A DNA stretch of 64,000 nt, from positions 1-64,000 of the forward strand of contig NZ_FBXK01000005.1 in the NCBI RefSeq assembly GCF_900013425.1, given 5' to 3'. The position numbers and the translations under genes were made by a program. The stretch comes from Sphingobium sp. Z007 (lineage in GTDB: Bacteria > Pseudomonadota > Alphaproteobacteria > Sphingomonadales > Sphingomonadaceae). This document shows, in pieces, positions 1 to 9,571 of the stretch (position 1 is its first letter; every line of letters begins with the position of its first letter). The notes beneath the pieces were generated by a model. The model did not search any database. It saw only the letters and a list, made by a program, of their open reading frames with translations, and was not told where the DNA came from.

Positions 1-343
1 TCACTTCGATGAAGGCGCGGCCGAATTCGCCGCTTTCGCCGCCTTCGACATTGCCGCCCAGCTGCTGCATCATCGTCTGCTGGCCGTAGCAGATGCCCAG
101 CACCGGCACGCCGGCGTCGAAGATGGCCTGGGGGGCGCGGGGGCTGTCTTCCCACATGACCGAGGAGGGGCCGCCGGACAGGATGACGCCCTTTGGCTGC
201 ATCCGCGCGAAGGCTTCGGCGGCGGTGTTGAAGGGGGCAATTTCAGAATAGACGCCGGCTTCGCGGACACGCCGGGCGATAAGTTGCGTCACCTGGCTGC
301 CGAAATCCACGATGAGGATGGAATCCTGAAGGGGCAGCGTCAT
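1..343 (-). CDS. guaA: GMP synthase (glutamine-hydrolysing), amino-terminal part
   Basis: This is the first 114 codons of GuaA, which converts XMP to GMP using glutamine in purine synthesis; the gene runs off the left edge of the window. The visible part is the class I glutamine amidotransferase domain. It opens with [20 protein letters not shown], contains the oxyanion-loop motif LSGGPSS (residues 55-61) and has the nucleophile Cys85 in GICYGQQ. The ATG at 343 is directly ahead of the conserved start of the domain. The synthetase and dimerisation domains lie outside the window. The next gene on the same strand is the MFS exporter, 43 bp upstream; I see no functional link between them. Confidence 0.95.
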   Translation of the reverse strand, partial: MTLPLQDSILIVDFGSQVTQLIARRVREAGVYSEIAPFNTAAEAFARMQPKGVILSGGPSSVMWEDSPRAPQAIFDAGVPVLGICYGQQTMMQQLGGNVEGGESGEFGRAFIEV

Positions 344-386
344 CGAATCGCCTTTATGTCGAGCGGTGGAAGGGATTCGCGCCCGG

Positions 387-1652
387 TTAGTCGCCCGGCC
401 CCGATATGTCCAGTTGCGGCTTGATCCCTTGCCCCTTGAATTGCCGTCCTGCTCGCCAGCCGATCAGCGCGGCGAGCGCCAGAACGGCGGCGGCGATCAG
501 GAAGGCGCTGCCGATGAAGGGCAGGGTCGGGCGGGGGCCGACCGACAGCGAATAGATGGTGCCGAAGAAGAGCGGCGAGATGATGCCGGCGATCGCGCCG
601 ACGCTGTTGTTCGCGCCCTGAAGCTGGCCCTGTTCGGATTCCGACACATGACGCGTCATCAGCGACTGGATGGTCGGCATGGCGAGGCCCCAGAGCGCAT
701 TGGGCAGCATGGCCGCGACGAACAGCCAGCCGGTGGGGGCGAGGCCCATGGACGCTATGCCGATCGCGCCGAAGCACAGGCCCACGACCATGGTGGTGCG
801 GTCGCCCAGCCGTTTGACCACCGGGCCGACCAGCAGTCCCTGCACCCCCATGTCGAGCAGGCCGACCATGGCGAGCAGCGTGCCGACCTGCCACGCGCCC
901 CAGCCATAGCGGTCCCCGGCATAGAGGACGAAGATGGCGGAAAAGATGTGATGGGCGAAATAGAGGAGGAAATTCCCGACGGCGAGGCTGGAGAGTTCAG
1001 GGTGGGAGCGCAGAAGTTTGAGGGCGCCAAAGGGATTGGCGCGCCGCCAGCTGAACGCCATGCGCTTTTCCGGGGCGAGCGATTCGGGCAGGACGACGAG
1101 GCCGTAGAGGAAGGCGAGGGCGGATAGCGCGGCCGCGGCCCAGAAGGGCGCACGCAGCGAAATTTCGCCCAGCAATCCGCCGAGCAGCGGCCCGGCGACG
1201 AAACCGGCGCTGAAGGCTGCGCCGATCAGGCCATAGCCCCTGGCGCGATCTTCCGGCGGGGTGATGTCGGCCATATAGGCGAAGGTGGAGGTAAAGCTGG
1301 ACGAGGTGACGCCCGCCAGGATGCGGCCCAATGCCAGCCACCAGAGGTTGGGCGCAAGCGCCATCAGCACATAGTCGAGGGCGAGGCCCGCGACCGAGAT
1401 GAGGATTACCGGGCGGCGGCCGAACCGGTCGGACAGCGAGCCGATGAGCGGCGAGCAGATGAACTGCATGCCCGCCCAGAGCGCGACGAACAGGCCGTTC
1501 CACATACCCGCTGCCGCGTTCGAGCCGGACAGGGTTTCGATCAGTTGCGGTAGGACCGGGATGACGATGCCCATCGACATGACGTCGAGCAGCGCCGTGA
1601 TGAGGATGAAGGCGATCGCGGCGGTGCGACGGGGAAGGGGCGGTGTGGACAT
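387..1652 (-). CDS. MFS multidrug/tetracycline-type exporter (TetA-like, 12 TM)
   Basis: A 421-residue major facilitator of the drug:H+ antiporter 1 family, resembling the TCR/Tet group. The first helix begins around residue 12 ([19 protein letters not shown]). The cytoplasmic loop 2-3 motif A is clear as [12 protein letters not shown] near residue 71, and the motif C region [20 protein letters not shown] lies near residue 140. About twelve hydrophobic segments are evident. Such proteins exchange a drug for a proton across the inner membrane. The substrate cannot be read from the sequence, and many chromosomal homologues do not give tetracycline resistance. The gene lies between guaA and the DUF1275 gene, all on the minus strand, and no regulator is next to it. 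Confidence 0.88.
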   Translation of the reverse strand: MSTPPLPRRTAAIAFILITALLDVMSMGIVIPVLPQLIETLSGSNAAAGMWNGLFVALWAGMQFICSPLIGSLSDRFGRRPVILISVAGLALDYVLMALAPNLWWLALGRILAGVTSSSFTSTFAYMADITPPEDRARGYGLIGAAFSAGFVAGPLLGGLLGEISLRAPFWAAAALSALAFLYGLVVLPESLAPEKRMAFSWRRANPFGALKLLRSHPELSSLAVGNFLLYFAHHIFSAIFVLYAGDRYGWGAWQVGTLLAMVGLLDMGVQGLLVGPVVKRLGDRTTMVVGLCFGAIGIASMGLAPTGWLFVAAMLPNALWGLAMPTIQSLMTRHVSESEQGQLQGANNSVGAIAGIISPLFFGTIYSLSVGPRPTLPFIGSAFLIAAAVLALAALIGWRAGRQFKGQGIKPQLDISGPGD

Positions 1653-1679
1653 GGCGACGGGCCTAACCGCGCGGGGTGC

Positions 1680-2321
1680 TCATGCCAAGGGCAACGGCCC
1701 CAGGCGCAGGCTCCATCCCAGCAGCAGCGCGCACCAGCCGCAGGCGACCCACAGGGCGGCAAGGCCGATGCCGCCGAACAGCGCCGTGCCGATGATCGCG
1801 CCCGCAATCAGGCCGAGCCACAACAAAAGCCATAGCAGCCAGCCCCAGCGCGGCCCGCCCGTCATGGCGGCGGCGATCGCCTGGCCCATCTTGACGAGGG
1901 CGCCGGTCATGTAGGTGACGCCGATGCTGACTTCGCCATCGCGCTGGAAGACATTGTTGACCGCGCCCATCGCCGTTGCCATCGGCAGGGTGAGCAGGTC
2001 GCCATGCCCGTCCACGAGCATCGCCGCTACGATCAGCAGGGCGAGCACCAGCGCGAGCACGGCCTGCTTGCGCCAGCGCCCCGCCCGTCGCGCCACCAGC
2101 GCGCCGGCAATGACCCCGGCCAGGAAGGCGGCGATCAGTCCCGCCGCCGTGACCGCTACCGCGGAGCCGGTCGCGACGCCCACGGCCAGGCGGGTCGAAT
2201 TGCCGCTCATGAAGGATACGAACAGCCCGCCCAGTTTGAGCAGGCCGAGCGCGTCCACCATGCCGGCCAGCGCCGCCAGGCCGAAGGCGAGCATGTGGCG
2301 TGAGAGGGGCTGGCTGCGCAT
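1680..2321 (-). CDS. YoaK/DUF1275 family membrane protein
   Basis: A 213-residue integral membrane protein with about six hydrophobic helices. Its family signature is near the start: MLAFGLAALAGMVDALGLLK followed by LFVSFMSGNSTRLAVGV, the GxVDA and SGN motifs typical of DUF1275 (YoaK). The family's function is not established; a transport role is often suggested. The gene sits 27 bp upstream of the MFS exporter on the same strand, so the two may be co-transcribed. The start at 2321 precedes the first helix directly, and the length matches family members. Confidence 0.85.
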   Translation of the reverse strand: MRSQPLSRHMLAFGLAALAGMVDALGLLKLGGLFVSFMSGNSTRLAVGVATGSAVAVTAAGLIAAFLAGVIAGALVARRAGRWRKQAVLALVLALLIVAAMLVDGHGDLLTLPMATAMGAVNNVFQRDGEVSIGVTYMTGALVKMGQAIAAAMTGGPRWGWLLWLLLWLGLIAGAIIGTALFGGIGLAALWVACGWCALLLGWSLRLGPLPLA

Positions 2322-2363
2322 AGGACTATCCCTAGCGCGCGCAGCCTTCGTTTGTCTTTTTAA

Positions 2364-2987
2364 TTAGCGGACTGCGAGGTCGCGGCTGAGATAGACCTCC
2401 GCGACGCGGCCGTTTTTCATGGCGCAGGTGAAGCGGCGCGACACGCCGTCATTGGCGCGATAGCTGGTGCGGGTTTCGACATAGCCGTCGATATTATAGC
2501 CGTCCGCCGTGGCGAGGGGCGTTTCCATGTGGCGGACTTCGGCATAGCCGCCTTCGCGCTGCTGTGCTTCGTCGCGGGCGGCCACGGCACAGGCGTCGGT
2601 CATGCCTTCGTCCTGCGCGGCGATGTCGGAGAAATCGGCGTCGTTGCGGACCGGGGCGTCATCGCGGACATCCGTGCCATAGTCGGTGCCGGCGCTGGGC
2701 GGGGGCGCGTCATATTCGCCGCCGGTGTTCGGGTCGCGGATCTTCTTGTCCTTGTTCATGGAATTGGCGACGATTGCCACCGCCCCCACGATGGCGGCGA
2801 CGCCGATCGCGTCGCCCAGGCCAAAGCCGTCGCCGCGGCGATGCCGGTTCCAGCCGCCATGGCCGTGGCCGTTCCAGCCCCGGTCATAGCCGTAACGCGG
2901 GCGTGCCTCAGCCGCGCTGACGCTGCCCAGCAGCAGTCCTGCGCTCACCAGCGCTCCGGTCATCCAGCGTGTCTTGGTTCCGATCAT
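2364..2987 (-). CDS. Exported protein of unknown function with glycine/histidine-rich segment
   Basis: A 207-residue protein with a clear signal peptide (hydrophobic run ALVSAGLLLGSVSA, probable cleavage after AEA at about residue 28). A Gly/His/Arg/Trp-rich stretch follows (residues 30-52), then one hydrophobic helix IGVAAIVGAVAIVAN (about 61-76), an acidic low-complexity region, and a conserved-looking carboxyl part with two cysteines. It is probably periplasmic and may be anchored in the inner membrane by the single helix. I do not recognise a named family. It stands between the DUF1275 gene and the S9 peptidase on the same strand. Confidence 0.7.
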   Translation of the reverse strand: MIGTKTRWMTGALVSAGLLLGSVSAAEARPRYGYDRGWNGHGHGGWNRHRRGDGFGLGDAIGVAAIVGAVAIVANSMNKDKKIRDPNTGGEYDAPPPSAGTDYGTDVRDDAPVRNDADFSDIAAQDEGMTDACAVAARDEAQQREGGYAEVRHMETPLATADGYNIDGYVETRTSYRANDGVSRRFTCAMKNGRVAEVYLSRDLAVR

Positions 2988-3051
2988 GCCTGCATCTCCA
3001 TGCGATGAGGGGAGCCATAGCCGGGCTTGGCTGTCGGGTGGCTGAATGACA

Positions 3052-5237
3052 TCATTGCGGTTTCGCCTTGATCTTCAGTCCGGTGAAATAGGCCGCGAAG
3101 CTGTAGCTGTCGGCATATTCCTCGATCAGCTTGTCGACTGGCTTGCCTGAGCCATGGCCTGCCCGGCTTTCGACGCGGAGCAGGCGGGGGCGGGCGCCCA
3201 AGTCCGCGGCCTGGAGCGCAGCGGCATATTTGAAGCTATGGGCGGGGACGACGCGATCGTCGGTGTCGGCCGTGGTGACGAGGATGGCCGGATAATCTTT
3301 GCCGCCCAGGATGTTGTGATAGGGCGAATAGCCGTAGAGCAAGGGAAAGTCGGCCGCCTTGTCGGGCGATCCATAGTCATCGACCCAGTAGCGGCCTGCG
3401 GTGAAACGGTCGAAGCGCAGCATGTCCATGACGCCGACGGCGGGCAGCGCGGCGGCGAACAGGTCGGGGCGCTGGTTGACTACCGCGCCTACCAGCAGCC
3501 CGCCGTTGGAGCGACCCTCTATCGCCAGCCCATCGGGCGGCGTGAAGCCGTTGGCTTTGAGATATTCGGCCGCGGCGATGAAATCGTCAAAGACATTCTG
3601 CTTGTTCGCGCCGCGCCCGGCATCGTGCCACGCTTTGCCATATTCCCCGCCGCCGCGCAGATTGGCGATGGCATAGGCGCCGCCCTGTTCCAGCCAGGCC
3701 ATGCGGGTCGCCGAATAGCCGGGCGTCAGGCTGATGTTGAAGCCGCCATAGCCGTAGAGGATGATGGGCGTGGCGATCGCGCGGTCGGCCAGCGCCTTTT
3801 TACGCAGGATCGTCATGGGGATCAGCGTGCCGTCCTTCGACGGATAGAGGCGCTGTTCGATGCCGAAATCATTGGGGTCGAAGGGCAGGTCGGGCTGGGC
3901 AAAGATCTGGCTTTGCAGGCTGGCCGTGTCGAAGCGGTAGATGCTGGACGGGGTGACGAAGCCGGAGAAGCTGAAAAAGGTTTCCGGGTCGCCTTCGCGG
4001 CCGCCAAAGCCCGCCGCGGTGCCGAAGCCGGGGAGCGGCACGTCGGTCACCTTGCGCCCGTCCAGTTCGACCAGTTCGGCCACGGTCTGGGCGTCGCTCA
4101 TATAGGCCAGGATCATGCGGTTGCCGACCAGCGACCCGCCCGCCAGCGTCTCCGGCCGCTCGCGCACCACTTCCCTTGGCCCCCGGCGGGGCCGCGATGC
4201 GTCGAGCGTCACCACCCGCATATGGGGGGCGCGGTCGTCGGTCAGGAAGAAGAGGGTCCCGCCCTTGCTGCCGATCAAGCGCCAGTCCTGCGCCGGGCCT
4301 TTGACCAGCAGGCGGGGCTTGATCGGGCCGCCGGTGAGTTCGGCGACATGGATTTCGCGGCGCGGATCGATCCCCTGGAAGGAACTGATGACCAGCCAGC
4401 GCCCGTCGCCGGTCACCTGCGCCTGGTGGCTGAGTTTGGGCCGGTCGGGCGTGGCGTAGATCAACTGGTCCTGCGCCTGGGGGGTGCCCATGCGGTGATA
4501 ATAAAGCTGCTGGTCTTCGCTGGCGGAGCGAAAGGCCTGGCCATCCTGCGGCGCGGCGAAGCGGGAGTAGAAAAAGCCCTCGGCCCGGCCGTCCCAGGCG
4601 ATCTGGGAGAATTTCACCCACTCGACCCGCTCGTCCAGCACCCGGCCGCTATCGACGTCGAGCAGCTTGAGCGTGCGCCAGTCGCTGCCGGCCTCCTGCA
4701 CCGCAAAGGCCAGGGTGCGGCCGTCGGGCGAGGGCACCCATTCGGCCAACGCGCTCGCGCCGTCCTTCGCCCAGTCATTGGGGTCGAGCAGCAGCCGTTG
4801 CCGGCCCGACAGGCCTTCGCGGACATAGAGCGGGGTCTGGTTCTCCAGCCCCTTGTTATAGCCATAGAAATAGCGCCCGCCCGCCTTGCGCGGGATGGTG
4901 TAGCGGCCGTGCGAGAGCAAGGCCTGCATCCGACTCTTGAGCGCCGCGCGCCCCGGCAGATCGTCGAGATAGCGGCGGGTGAGGGCATTTTCCTGCGCCA
5001 CCCAGTCGCGCACGGCCGGGTCGGCGCGCAGGTCGTTTTCGAGCCAGCGATAGGGGTCGGCGACCTTCACCCCGAAATGATCCTCGACCAGGTCCAGACG
5101 CCGGGTGGAAGGATAGCGCAGCGCGTCCGACGCCTTGCGCCCGCCAGCGTCAATCGCGCGTCCGGGGTCGTGCCTCCGGTGCCGCACGGCGCGGCCGCCA
5201 GCAACAGCGGCAGCAGGATCAGGGCTGTGGCGCGCAT
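3052..5237 (-). CDS. Prolyl oligopeptidase family (S9A) serine peptidase with apparent 5' frameshift
   Basis: The enzyme part is a complete S9A peptidase: an amino-terminal beta-propeller, then an alpha/beta-hydrolase domain with the nucleophile in EGRSNGGLLVG, the acid in TTADTDDRV and the histidine in RAGHGSGKP. Such enzymes cleave proline-containing peptides and are usually periplasmic in sphingomonads. The signal or lipoprotein leader MRATALILLPLLLAAAPCG starts at 5237, but in a different frame from the enzyme, which becomes recognisable at ALRYPSTRRLDLVEDHFG near 5127. Reading the enzyme frame upstream gives an arginine-rich non-signal sequence back to an ATG at 5262. One missing base, somewhere between about 5110 and 5200, would join the two parts. 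Whether this is a true mutation or a sequence error cannot be decided here. Confidence 0.85.
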
Positions 5238-5267
5238 CCTCTCTTTTTCGACTCTTTTCCAAACGAC

Positions 5268-5302
5268 AACAGGCCGTGGCTCCTAAAGAGCCACGGCCTG
5301 TT
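5268..5302 (-). terminator. Rho-independent terminator after rplQ
   Basis: A perfect 15-bp inverted repeat (AACAGGCCGTGGCTC, 5268-5282, pairing with 5288-5302) with a 5-nt loop, 38 bp past the rplQ stop. The minus-strand sequence beyond the stem is only moderately T-rich (GTCGTTTGG). It most likely ends the alpha operon and insulates the S9 peptidase gene that follows. Confidence 0.75.
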
Positions 5303-5339
5303 GGTAAAGCGCCGGTCCCGACATGCGGGACTGGTCGGA

Positions 5340-5762
5340 TCAGGCGTCTTCCTGCTCGTCGTCCATGCTGAAGACCGGACCGCTGTCCTGGCCCTTGGCG
5401 CTGACGTCGCGATCGACCAGTTCGATGATCGCCATCGGCGCGGCGTCCGAAGCGCGGAAACCGGCCTTGATCACGCGGGTATAGCCGCCGTTGCGGTCCT
5501 TGTAACGCTCGGCCAGGACTTCGAACAGCTTGACCAGCTGCGCGTCGTCCTTCAGCCGGGCGTCGGCCAGACGACGGTTGGACAGGCCACCCTTCTTAGC
5601 GAGGGTGATCAGCTTTTCGACGTAGGGACGCAGGGCCTTTGCCTTCACGGCACCGGTCATGATCTGCTCATGCTTGATGAGCGAGGCGGCCAGGTTGCGC
5701 AGCAGCGCATTACGATGGCCGGTGGCGCGTTGCAGCTTACGCTGACCCATTCTGTGACGCAT
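5340..5762 (-). CDS. rplQ: 50S ribosomal protein L17
   Basis: A 140-residue L17, last gene of the alpha operon. It starts with the invariant [20 protein letters not shown] and keeps the [13 protein letters not shown] segment. L17 sits near the peptide exit side of the large subunit. The carboxyl end has a short acidic tail (SMDDEQEDA). The gene lies 211 bp after rpoA, an unusually wide gap for this pair, and is followed by a strong hairpin. Confidence 0.98.
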   Translation of the reverse strand: MRHRMGQRKLQRATGHRNALLRNLAASLIKHEQIMTGAVKAKALRPYVEKLITLAKKGGLSNRRLADARLKDDAQLVKLFEVLAERYKDRNGGYTRVIKAGFRASDAAPMAIIELVDRDVSAKGQDSGPVFSMDDEQEDA

Positions 5763-5973
5763 GTTTCATTCCTTCGTTCGTTAAGGGACCGTGCAAGGTA
5801 TCCCAGACCAGGCGGCGAATAAGGGGCGCCGCCCAAAAACCCCTATCTGACCGTCCGGCGAACCGTCACGGGAATAAATCCCGTGACGTCAGTCGACGCT
5901 CCGCGTCGCTGGCCGGTCGTTCGCGTTCGCTTCGCGAACCGCCGCGCTGCTGCGCTACGCGGCACGCTCCGAC
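5763..5973. other. rpoA-rplQ intercistronic spacer with hairpins
   Basis: The 211-bp spacer contains no gene that I can support. It holds a perfect 10-bp stem CGTCACGGGA (5864-5873, pairing with 5879-5888, loop ATAAA). A second smaller repeat is built on GTTCGC/GCGAAC near 5926-5940. There is no T-run after the first stem on the minus strand, so it looks more like an mRNA-stabilising or REP-type hairpin than a terminator. Confidence 0.5.
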
Positions 5974-7035
5974 TTAACCCAGCAGCTCTTGTTCGAGCTT
6001 CTTGGCCATTTCCTCGATATTTTCCGGCGGCCAGCCGGGGATGTCCATGCCCAGGCGCAGGCCCATGGACGACAGCACTTCCTTGATTTCGTTCAGCGAC
6101 TTGCGGCCGAAATTGGGGGTGCGCAGCATCTCGGCTTCGGTCTTCTGGACCAGATCGCCGATATAGATGATGTTGTCGTTCTTGAGGCAGTTGGCCGAGC
6201 GGACCGACAGTTCCAGTTCGTCCACCTTCTTGAGAAGATAGCGGTTAATCTGGTTGGTGTCGCTTTCGCCTTCCGATGCCGCAGCGGCGGTGTGACCCGC
6301 AGCAGGGGCGGCGGCGGGCAGCGCGTCTTCGAAGTGGACGAACAGCTGGAGCTGGTCCTGCAGGATACGGGCGGCATAGGCCACCGCATCTTCCGGCGTG
6401 ACCGTGCCATCGGTTTCGATGGTCAGCGACAGCTTGTCATAATCCAGTTCCTGGCCGACGCGGGTGTTGTCCACCTTGTACGCGACCTGACGGACCGGCG
6501 AGTAGAGCGCATCGATCGGGATGAGGCCGATCGGGGCGTCTGCCGGCCGGTTGGCGACGGCCGGGACATAGCCCTTGCCGACATCCGCGGTCAGTTCCAT
6601 GTTGAGCGTCGCGCCCTGGTCCAGATGGCAGATGATCAGTTCGGGGTTCATCACTTCGATATCGCCCACGACGCTGATGTCGCCAGCCTTCACCACGGCC
6701 GGACCGGTGGCGGACAGCTGTAGCCGCTTGGGGCCTTCGCCTTCCATGCGGAGCGCGACCTGCTTGATGTTGAGGACGATGTCGGTCACGTCTTCGCGCA
6801 CGCCGGCGAGCGACGAGAATTCATGCAGGACGTTCTCGATCTTGATCGAGGTGACCGCCGCGCCCTGGAGCGAGGAAAGAAGAACACGCCGCAACGCATT
6901 GCCGAGAGTCAGGCCGAAACCGCGCTCAAGCGGTTCGGCGACGAAGGTCGCCTTGCGCTTGCCGTCGCTGGTCGGCTTGATTTCGAGGGCGTTGGGCTTC
7001 TTCAATTCCTGCCAGTTCTTCATGTTGACAGTCAT
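5974..7035 (-). CDS. rpoA: DNA-directed RNA polymerase subunit alpha
   Basis: A 353-residue alpha subunit, the assembly scaffold of RNA polymerase and the contact for UP elements and activators. The amino-terminal dimerisation domain carries the hallmark [20 protein letters not shown] (about residues 38-57). An alanine-rich linker with [16 protein letters not shown] follows (about 245-260). The carboxyl-terminal domain has the helix-hairpin-helix motif [18 protein letters not shown]. The length is normal for alphaproteobacteria. It lies 118 bp after rpsK in the alpha operon. Confidence 0.98.
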   Translation of the reverse strand: MTVNMKNWQELKKPNALEIKPTSDGKRKATFVAEPLERGFGLTLGNALRRVLLSSLQGAAVTSIKIENVLHEFSSLAGVREDVTDIVLNIKQVALRMEGEGPKRLQLSATGPAVVKAGDISVVGDIEVMNPELIICHLDQGATLNMELTADVGKGYVPAVANRPADAPIGLIPIDALYSPVRQVAYKVDNTRVGQELDYDKLSLTIETDGTVTPEDAVAYAARILQDQLQLFVHFEDALPAAAPAAGHTAAAASEGESDTNQINRYLLKKVDELELSVRSANCLKNDNIIYIGDLVQKTEAEMLRTPNFGRKSLNEIKEVLSSMGLRLGMDIPGWPPENIEEMAKKLEQELLG

Positions 7036-7153
7036 GTAATTCCCCTGGGGATGTGGCCGAAACGCTTATCATCCTGGACCCGACAGGACGTTGCAGCCGA
7101 TGCAGATGGGTAACGGGCGGCGCGTCCGCCGCCCGCATGTCGCTCAGCCGCGT

Positions 7154-7543
7154 TTAGACGCGGCGACGCTTGGACGGACGCACGCCATTGTGCGGGATCG
7201 GCGTCACGTCGCGGATGGAGGTGATGTGGAAGCCGACGGCCTGCAACGCGCGCAGAGCCGATTCACGACCCGAACCGGGGCCTTTGACTTCGACTTCAAG
7301 CGTGCGCACGCCATGTTCGGCGGCCTTGCGGCCGGCGTCTTCGGCGCACACCTGAGCGGCGTACGGGGTCGACTTGCGGCTGCCCTTGAAGCCCATCATG
7401 CCGGCCGAGGACCACGAAATCGCGTTGCCCTGAGCGTCGGTGATGGTCACCATGGTGTTGTTGAAGCTGGCGTTGACGTGCGCCACGCCGGCCGAAATAT
7501 TCTTGCGTTCGCGGCGCTTAATGCGCTGGGGTTCGCGTGCCAT
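7154..7543 (-). CDS. rpsK: 30S ribosomal protein S11
   Basis: A 129-residue S11 from the platform of the small subunit. It contains the canonical [20 protein letters not shown] segment and the carboxyl-terminal [26 protein letters not shown] ending (here [14 protein letters not shown]). It is 91 bp downstream of rpsM in the same direction and precedes rpoA, the standard alpha-operon order. Confidence 0.98.
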   Translation of the reverse strand: MAREPQRIKRRERKNISAGVAHVNASFNNTMVTITDAQGNAISWSSAGMMGFKGSRKSTPYAAQVCAEDAGRKAAEHGVRTLEVEVKGPGSGRESALRALQAVGFHITSIRDVTPIPHNGVRPSKRRRV

Positions 7544-7634
7544 TTTGCTGTAATCCTACAAAAATCTGGTTGCGCGGAAGGCGTCTCGCTTGGGGAGAGC
7601 TGCCTCCGGCGGAGTAATTCGTCCCCCGGACGAA

Positions 7635-8003
7635 TTACTTCTTCTTGCCGGCGATCGCCTTGGCCTTGCCCTTGCGGGTGCGCGCATTGGTGTGTGTGCG
7701 CTGGCCGCGAACCGGCAGCCCCTTGCGATGACGCAGGCCGCGATAGCAGGCCAGATCCATCAGGCGCTTGATGTTCATCGCGGTTTCGCGACGCAGGTCG
7801 CCCTCGACGGACAGGTCGGCGTCGATGGTTTCGCGGATCTGCAGCACTTCGGCGTCGGACAGGTCCTGCACGCGACGGCTGTGGTCGATGCCCAGCTTGG
7901 TGGCGATGTCGGCGGCCGTCTTGCGACCGATGCCGTGAATGTAGGTCAGCGCGATAATTACGCGCTTGTTGGTCGGGATGTTCACACCCGCAATACGTGC
8001 CAT
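7635..8003 (-). CDS. rpsM: 30S ribosomal protein S13
   Basis: A 122-residue S13, a head protein of the small subunit that contacts the P-site tRNA and the L5 bridge. It begins [15 protein letters not shown], has the helix-hairpin-helix THYIxGIG-type segment ([13 protein letters not shown]) and the basic tail [20 protein letters not shown]. It is the first gene of the alpha operon here. In related genomes adk normally lies just upstream; here adk is 50 kb away on the other strand. Confidence 0.98.
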   Translation of the reverse strand: MARIAGVNIPTNKRVIIALTYIHGIGRKTAADIATKLGIDHSRRVQDLSDAEVLQIRETIDADLSVEGDLRRETAMNIKRLMDLACYRGLRHRKGLPVRGQRTHTNARTRKGKAKAIAGKKK

Positions 8004-8171
8004 GGTAATTTAATCTCCTGCTCCACAGGGCCGACCGGAGTCGTCCCTATCTCAAAGCGTCCGAGCCGGTTTTCCCTGGCCAGGAAAAACGGCCAATTAC
8101 ATGACCCCAAGACGCAAAAAAGACGGCCAGTGCCAAAAGCACCGCCGCTCGCCACGTTTAGGGGAAAGGGG

Positions 8172-8200
8172 CCTTTAGCGATTCGGCGGAAAATAGTCAA
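8172..8200 (-). promoter_or_regulatory. Candidate sigma-70 type promoter for the alpha operon
   Basis: On the minus strand, TTGACT (8200-8195) and TAAAGG (8177-8172) are separated by 17 nt, about 170 bp upstream of rpsM. As rpsM no longer follows adk in this genome, a promoter here would supply transcription to rpsM-rpsK-rpoA-rplQ. This is a sequence match only. Confidence 0.45.
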
Positions 8201-8282
8201 TCGGCGTGCGGCCGGACGCAGCAGCTCGGCGTCTCGACCCTTTTCGGGTTGAGCGGGGGGCGTGGGTCCGGCATGGGAGGCT

Positions 8283-8858
8283 ATGCGTGTCCTTCCATCC
8301 TTCGTCGCCTTCCTGCCCTCGCTGGCCTTGCTGGCATCCTGCGTCGCGCCGCCGCAACAGCGATCGGTGGGGGCTGCGCCGGTGCCGTCGCCGGCGCGCG
8401 CTCGTCCATTGCCCCCGATCGGGTCGGTGTCGACGCCAGTTTCCCCTGCGCCGCCCCCGCCGGCCGCGACCGAATGGCGATATCTCGCCGCAACGCCCGG
8501 CAATTGGACCTATCGCGCCGAAGCGGCCGGCGCAGTCGCGATGTTCGGCACCGGGCCGGCCGACGCGCGGCTGACGCTGCGATGTGACCGGGCCAGCCGC
8601 CGCATCAGCCTGGCGCGTGCGGGTGCGGGGCCGGGCGCGATCATCGTGCGGACCAGCTATGGCGCGACCAGTTGGCCTGCGTCGCAATCCATGGGGGCCG
8701 TGCCGCAGATCGTCGCTTTTCGCGCCGCGTCCGACACGGTGCTGGACCAGATCGCCTACAGCCGTGGGAAATTCGCGGTGGAAGTGGCCGGATCAGCCCC
8801 GCTGATCGTCCCTGCCTGGGCCGAAGTATCGCGGGTGATCGAGGATTGTCGGGGCTGA
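8283..8858 (+). CDS. Putative lipoprotein of unknown function
   Basis: A 191-residue protein. The ATG at 8283 gives a lipoprotein signal, MRVLPSFVAFLPSLALLASC, with the lipobox LLASC, so the mature protein should begin at Cys20 and be anchored to a periplasmic membrane face. A proline/alanine-rich linker (about residues 25-60) leads into a compact domain beginning EWRYLAATPGNWTYRA, with a single internal cysteine in LTLRCDRASR. It has the appearance of small sphingomonad lipoproteins but I cannot name the family. It diverges from rpsM with about 280 bp between them, at one of the apparent inversion breakpoints. Confidence 0.75.
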   Translation: MRVLPSFVAFLPSLALLASCVAPPQQRSVGAAPVPSPARARPLPPIGSVSTPVSPAPPPPAATEWRYLAATPGNWTYRAEAAGAVAMFGTGPADARLTLRCDRASRRISLARAGAGPGAIIVRTSYGATSWPASQSMGAVPQIVAFRAASDTVLDQIAYSRGKFAVEVAGSAPLIVPAWAEVSRVIEDCRG

Positions 8859-9014
8859 ACGACGCAGGTTGACGCGGTCCGAACCGGGGACGCGAAAGTA
8901 TGATTCGAAAAAAGAAAATTACAAGGCTTGATCATGCCCTGCGTCTGATTCAAAGTCCGTCTCGTGGCCGGTCGAAGGTTGCATCGAAGCCGGTCACGCG
9001 GGCTTCAACTAGCG

Positions 9015-9246
9015 AAAGGAGGTGATCCGATGTCTCATGGTTCAGCATTGGGGTCGGTTCAGTCCATTCGGGAAACGCGCCGCTGAGCGACGCCTTGGCG
9101 TCGATCCCTTCATCAGAGACTGTGAGCGCCAACAGACAGGCCTTGTCTCTGTGCGGGCGATAGCGCGATACTCCGTTTTCCTTGGGCGGTGCTTCCGGCC
9201 GCTGACCATGCACATGATGGGCCGTCGGGCTTTGACCCGGCGGCCC
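9015..9246 (+). ncRNA. Candidate small RNA or leader with perfect anti-SD complement and terminal hairpin
   Basis: The 430-bp gap between the lipoprotein and the holin holds three ordered signals on the plus strand. AAAGGAGGTGATCC (9015-9028) is an exact 14-nt complement of the 16S rRNA 3' end. An ATG at 9030 follows, opening an 18-codon frame (9030-9086, MSHGSALGSVQSIRETRR). After it come a hairpin CGACGCC-TT-GGCGTCG (9088-9103) and an 11-bp GC-rich stem at 9219-9229/9236-9246. A longer overlapping frame reads from GTG 9022. No recognised gene follows on this strand, so it is either a short peptide gene, a leader or an RNA that pairs with ribosomes. The assignment is inference from sequence signals. 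Confidence 0.4.
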
Positions 9247-9290
9247 CTCTCATGCTTGTGTGGTCAGGACTTTTCGGGCGACGGGCGCTG

Positions 9291-9563
9291 TCAGCGTTCC
9301 AGCCCCTTGGCCTTGCCCCAGGCGCGCGCGGCGGTGTAGCCCAGATAGCCAGTGCCAAAGAGCGCGTAGAGCGGTTCGGGCAGGGCATTGAGATAAGCGC
9401 GCATCCCCGCGGTGATCGCCGCCGCCGTGGCCGGATGGATGCCCGCGATCAGGCCCATCGGCACCGACCAGAGCAGCAGCGCGTACATGACATAGAGGAA
9501 GGCAGGCCGCGCTCGCCGTGCCCACGGGTCGGTGGAATCAGGTTCGGATTCCTGCTGCATCAC
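9291..9563 (-). CDS. Holin, 3-TM type similar to gene transfer agent holins
   Basis: A 90-residue protein with hydrophobic segments AFLYVMYALLLWSVPMGLIA (about 21-40), a middle amphipathic one, and ALFGTGYLGYTAARAW near the end, matching the GTA_holin_3TM layout. Holins form inner-membrane lesions that release endolysin. It lies 8 bp after the GH108 endolysin gene on the same strand, so the two form a two-gene lysis cassette. No phage head or tail genes are adjacent, which is the arrangement known for gene transfer agent lysis genes kept away from the structural cluster. A prophage remnant is the alternative. Confidence 0.65.
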   Translation of the reverse strand: MMQQESEPDSTDPWARRARPAFLYVMYALLLWSVPMGLIAGIHPATAAAITAGMRAYLNALPEPLYALFGTGYLGYTAARAWGKAKGLER

Positions 9564-9571
9564 GACCTTCC

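Noticed and set aside
3154..5286. Long open frame on the plus strand opposite the S9 peptidase (710 codons)
   Set aside because: It mirrors a well-conserved enzyme on the other strand. Its translation is Arg/Ala/Gly-rich with no recognisable domain, as expected for antisense frames in GC-rich DNA.
8950..9213. 87-codon minus-strand frame in the lipoprotein-holin gap
   Set aside because: No ribosome site or recognisable family, and it lies opposite the plus-strand anti-SD element. Real coding cannot be excluded but is not supported.
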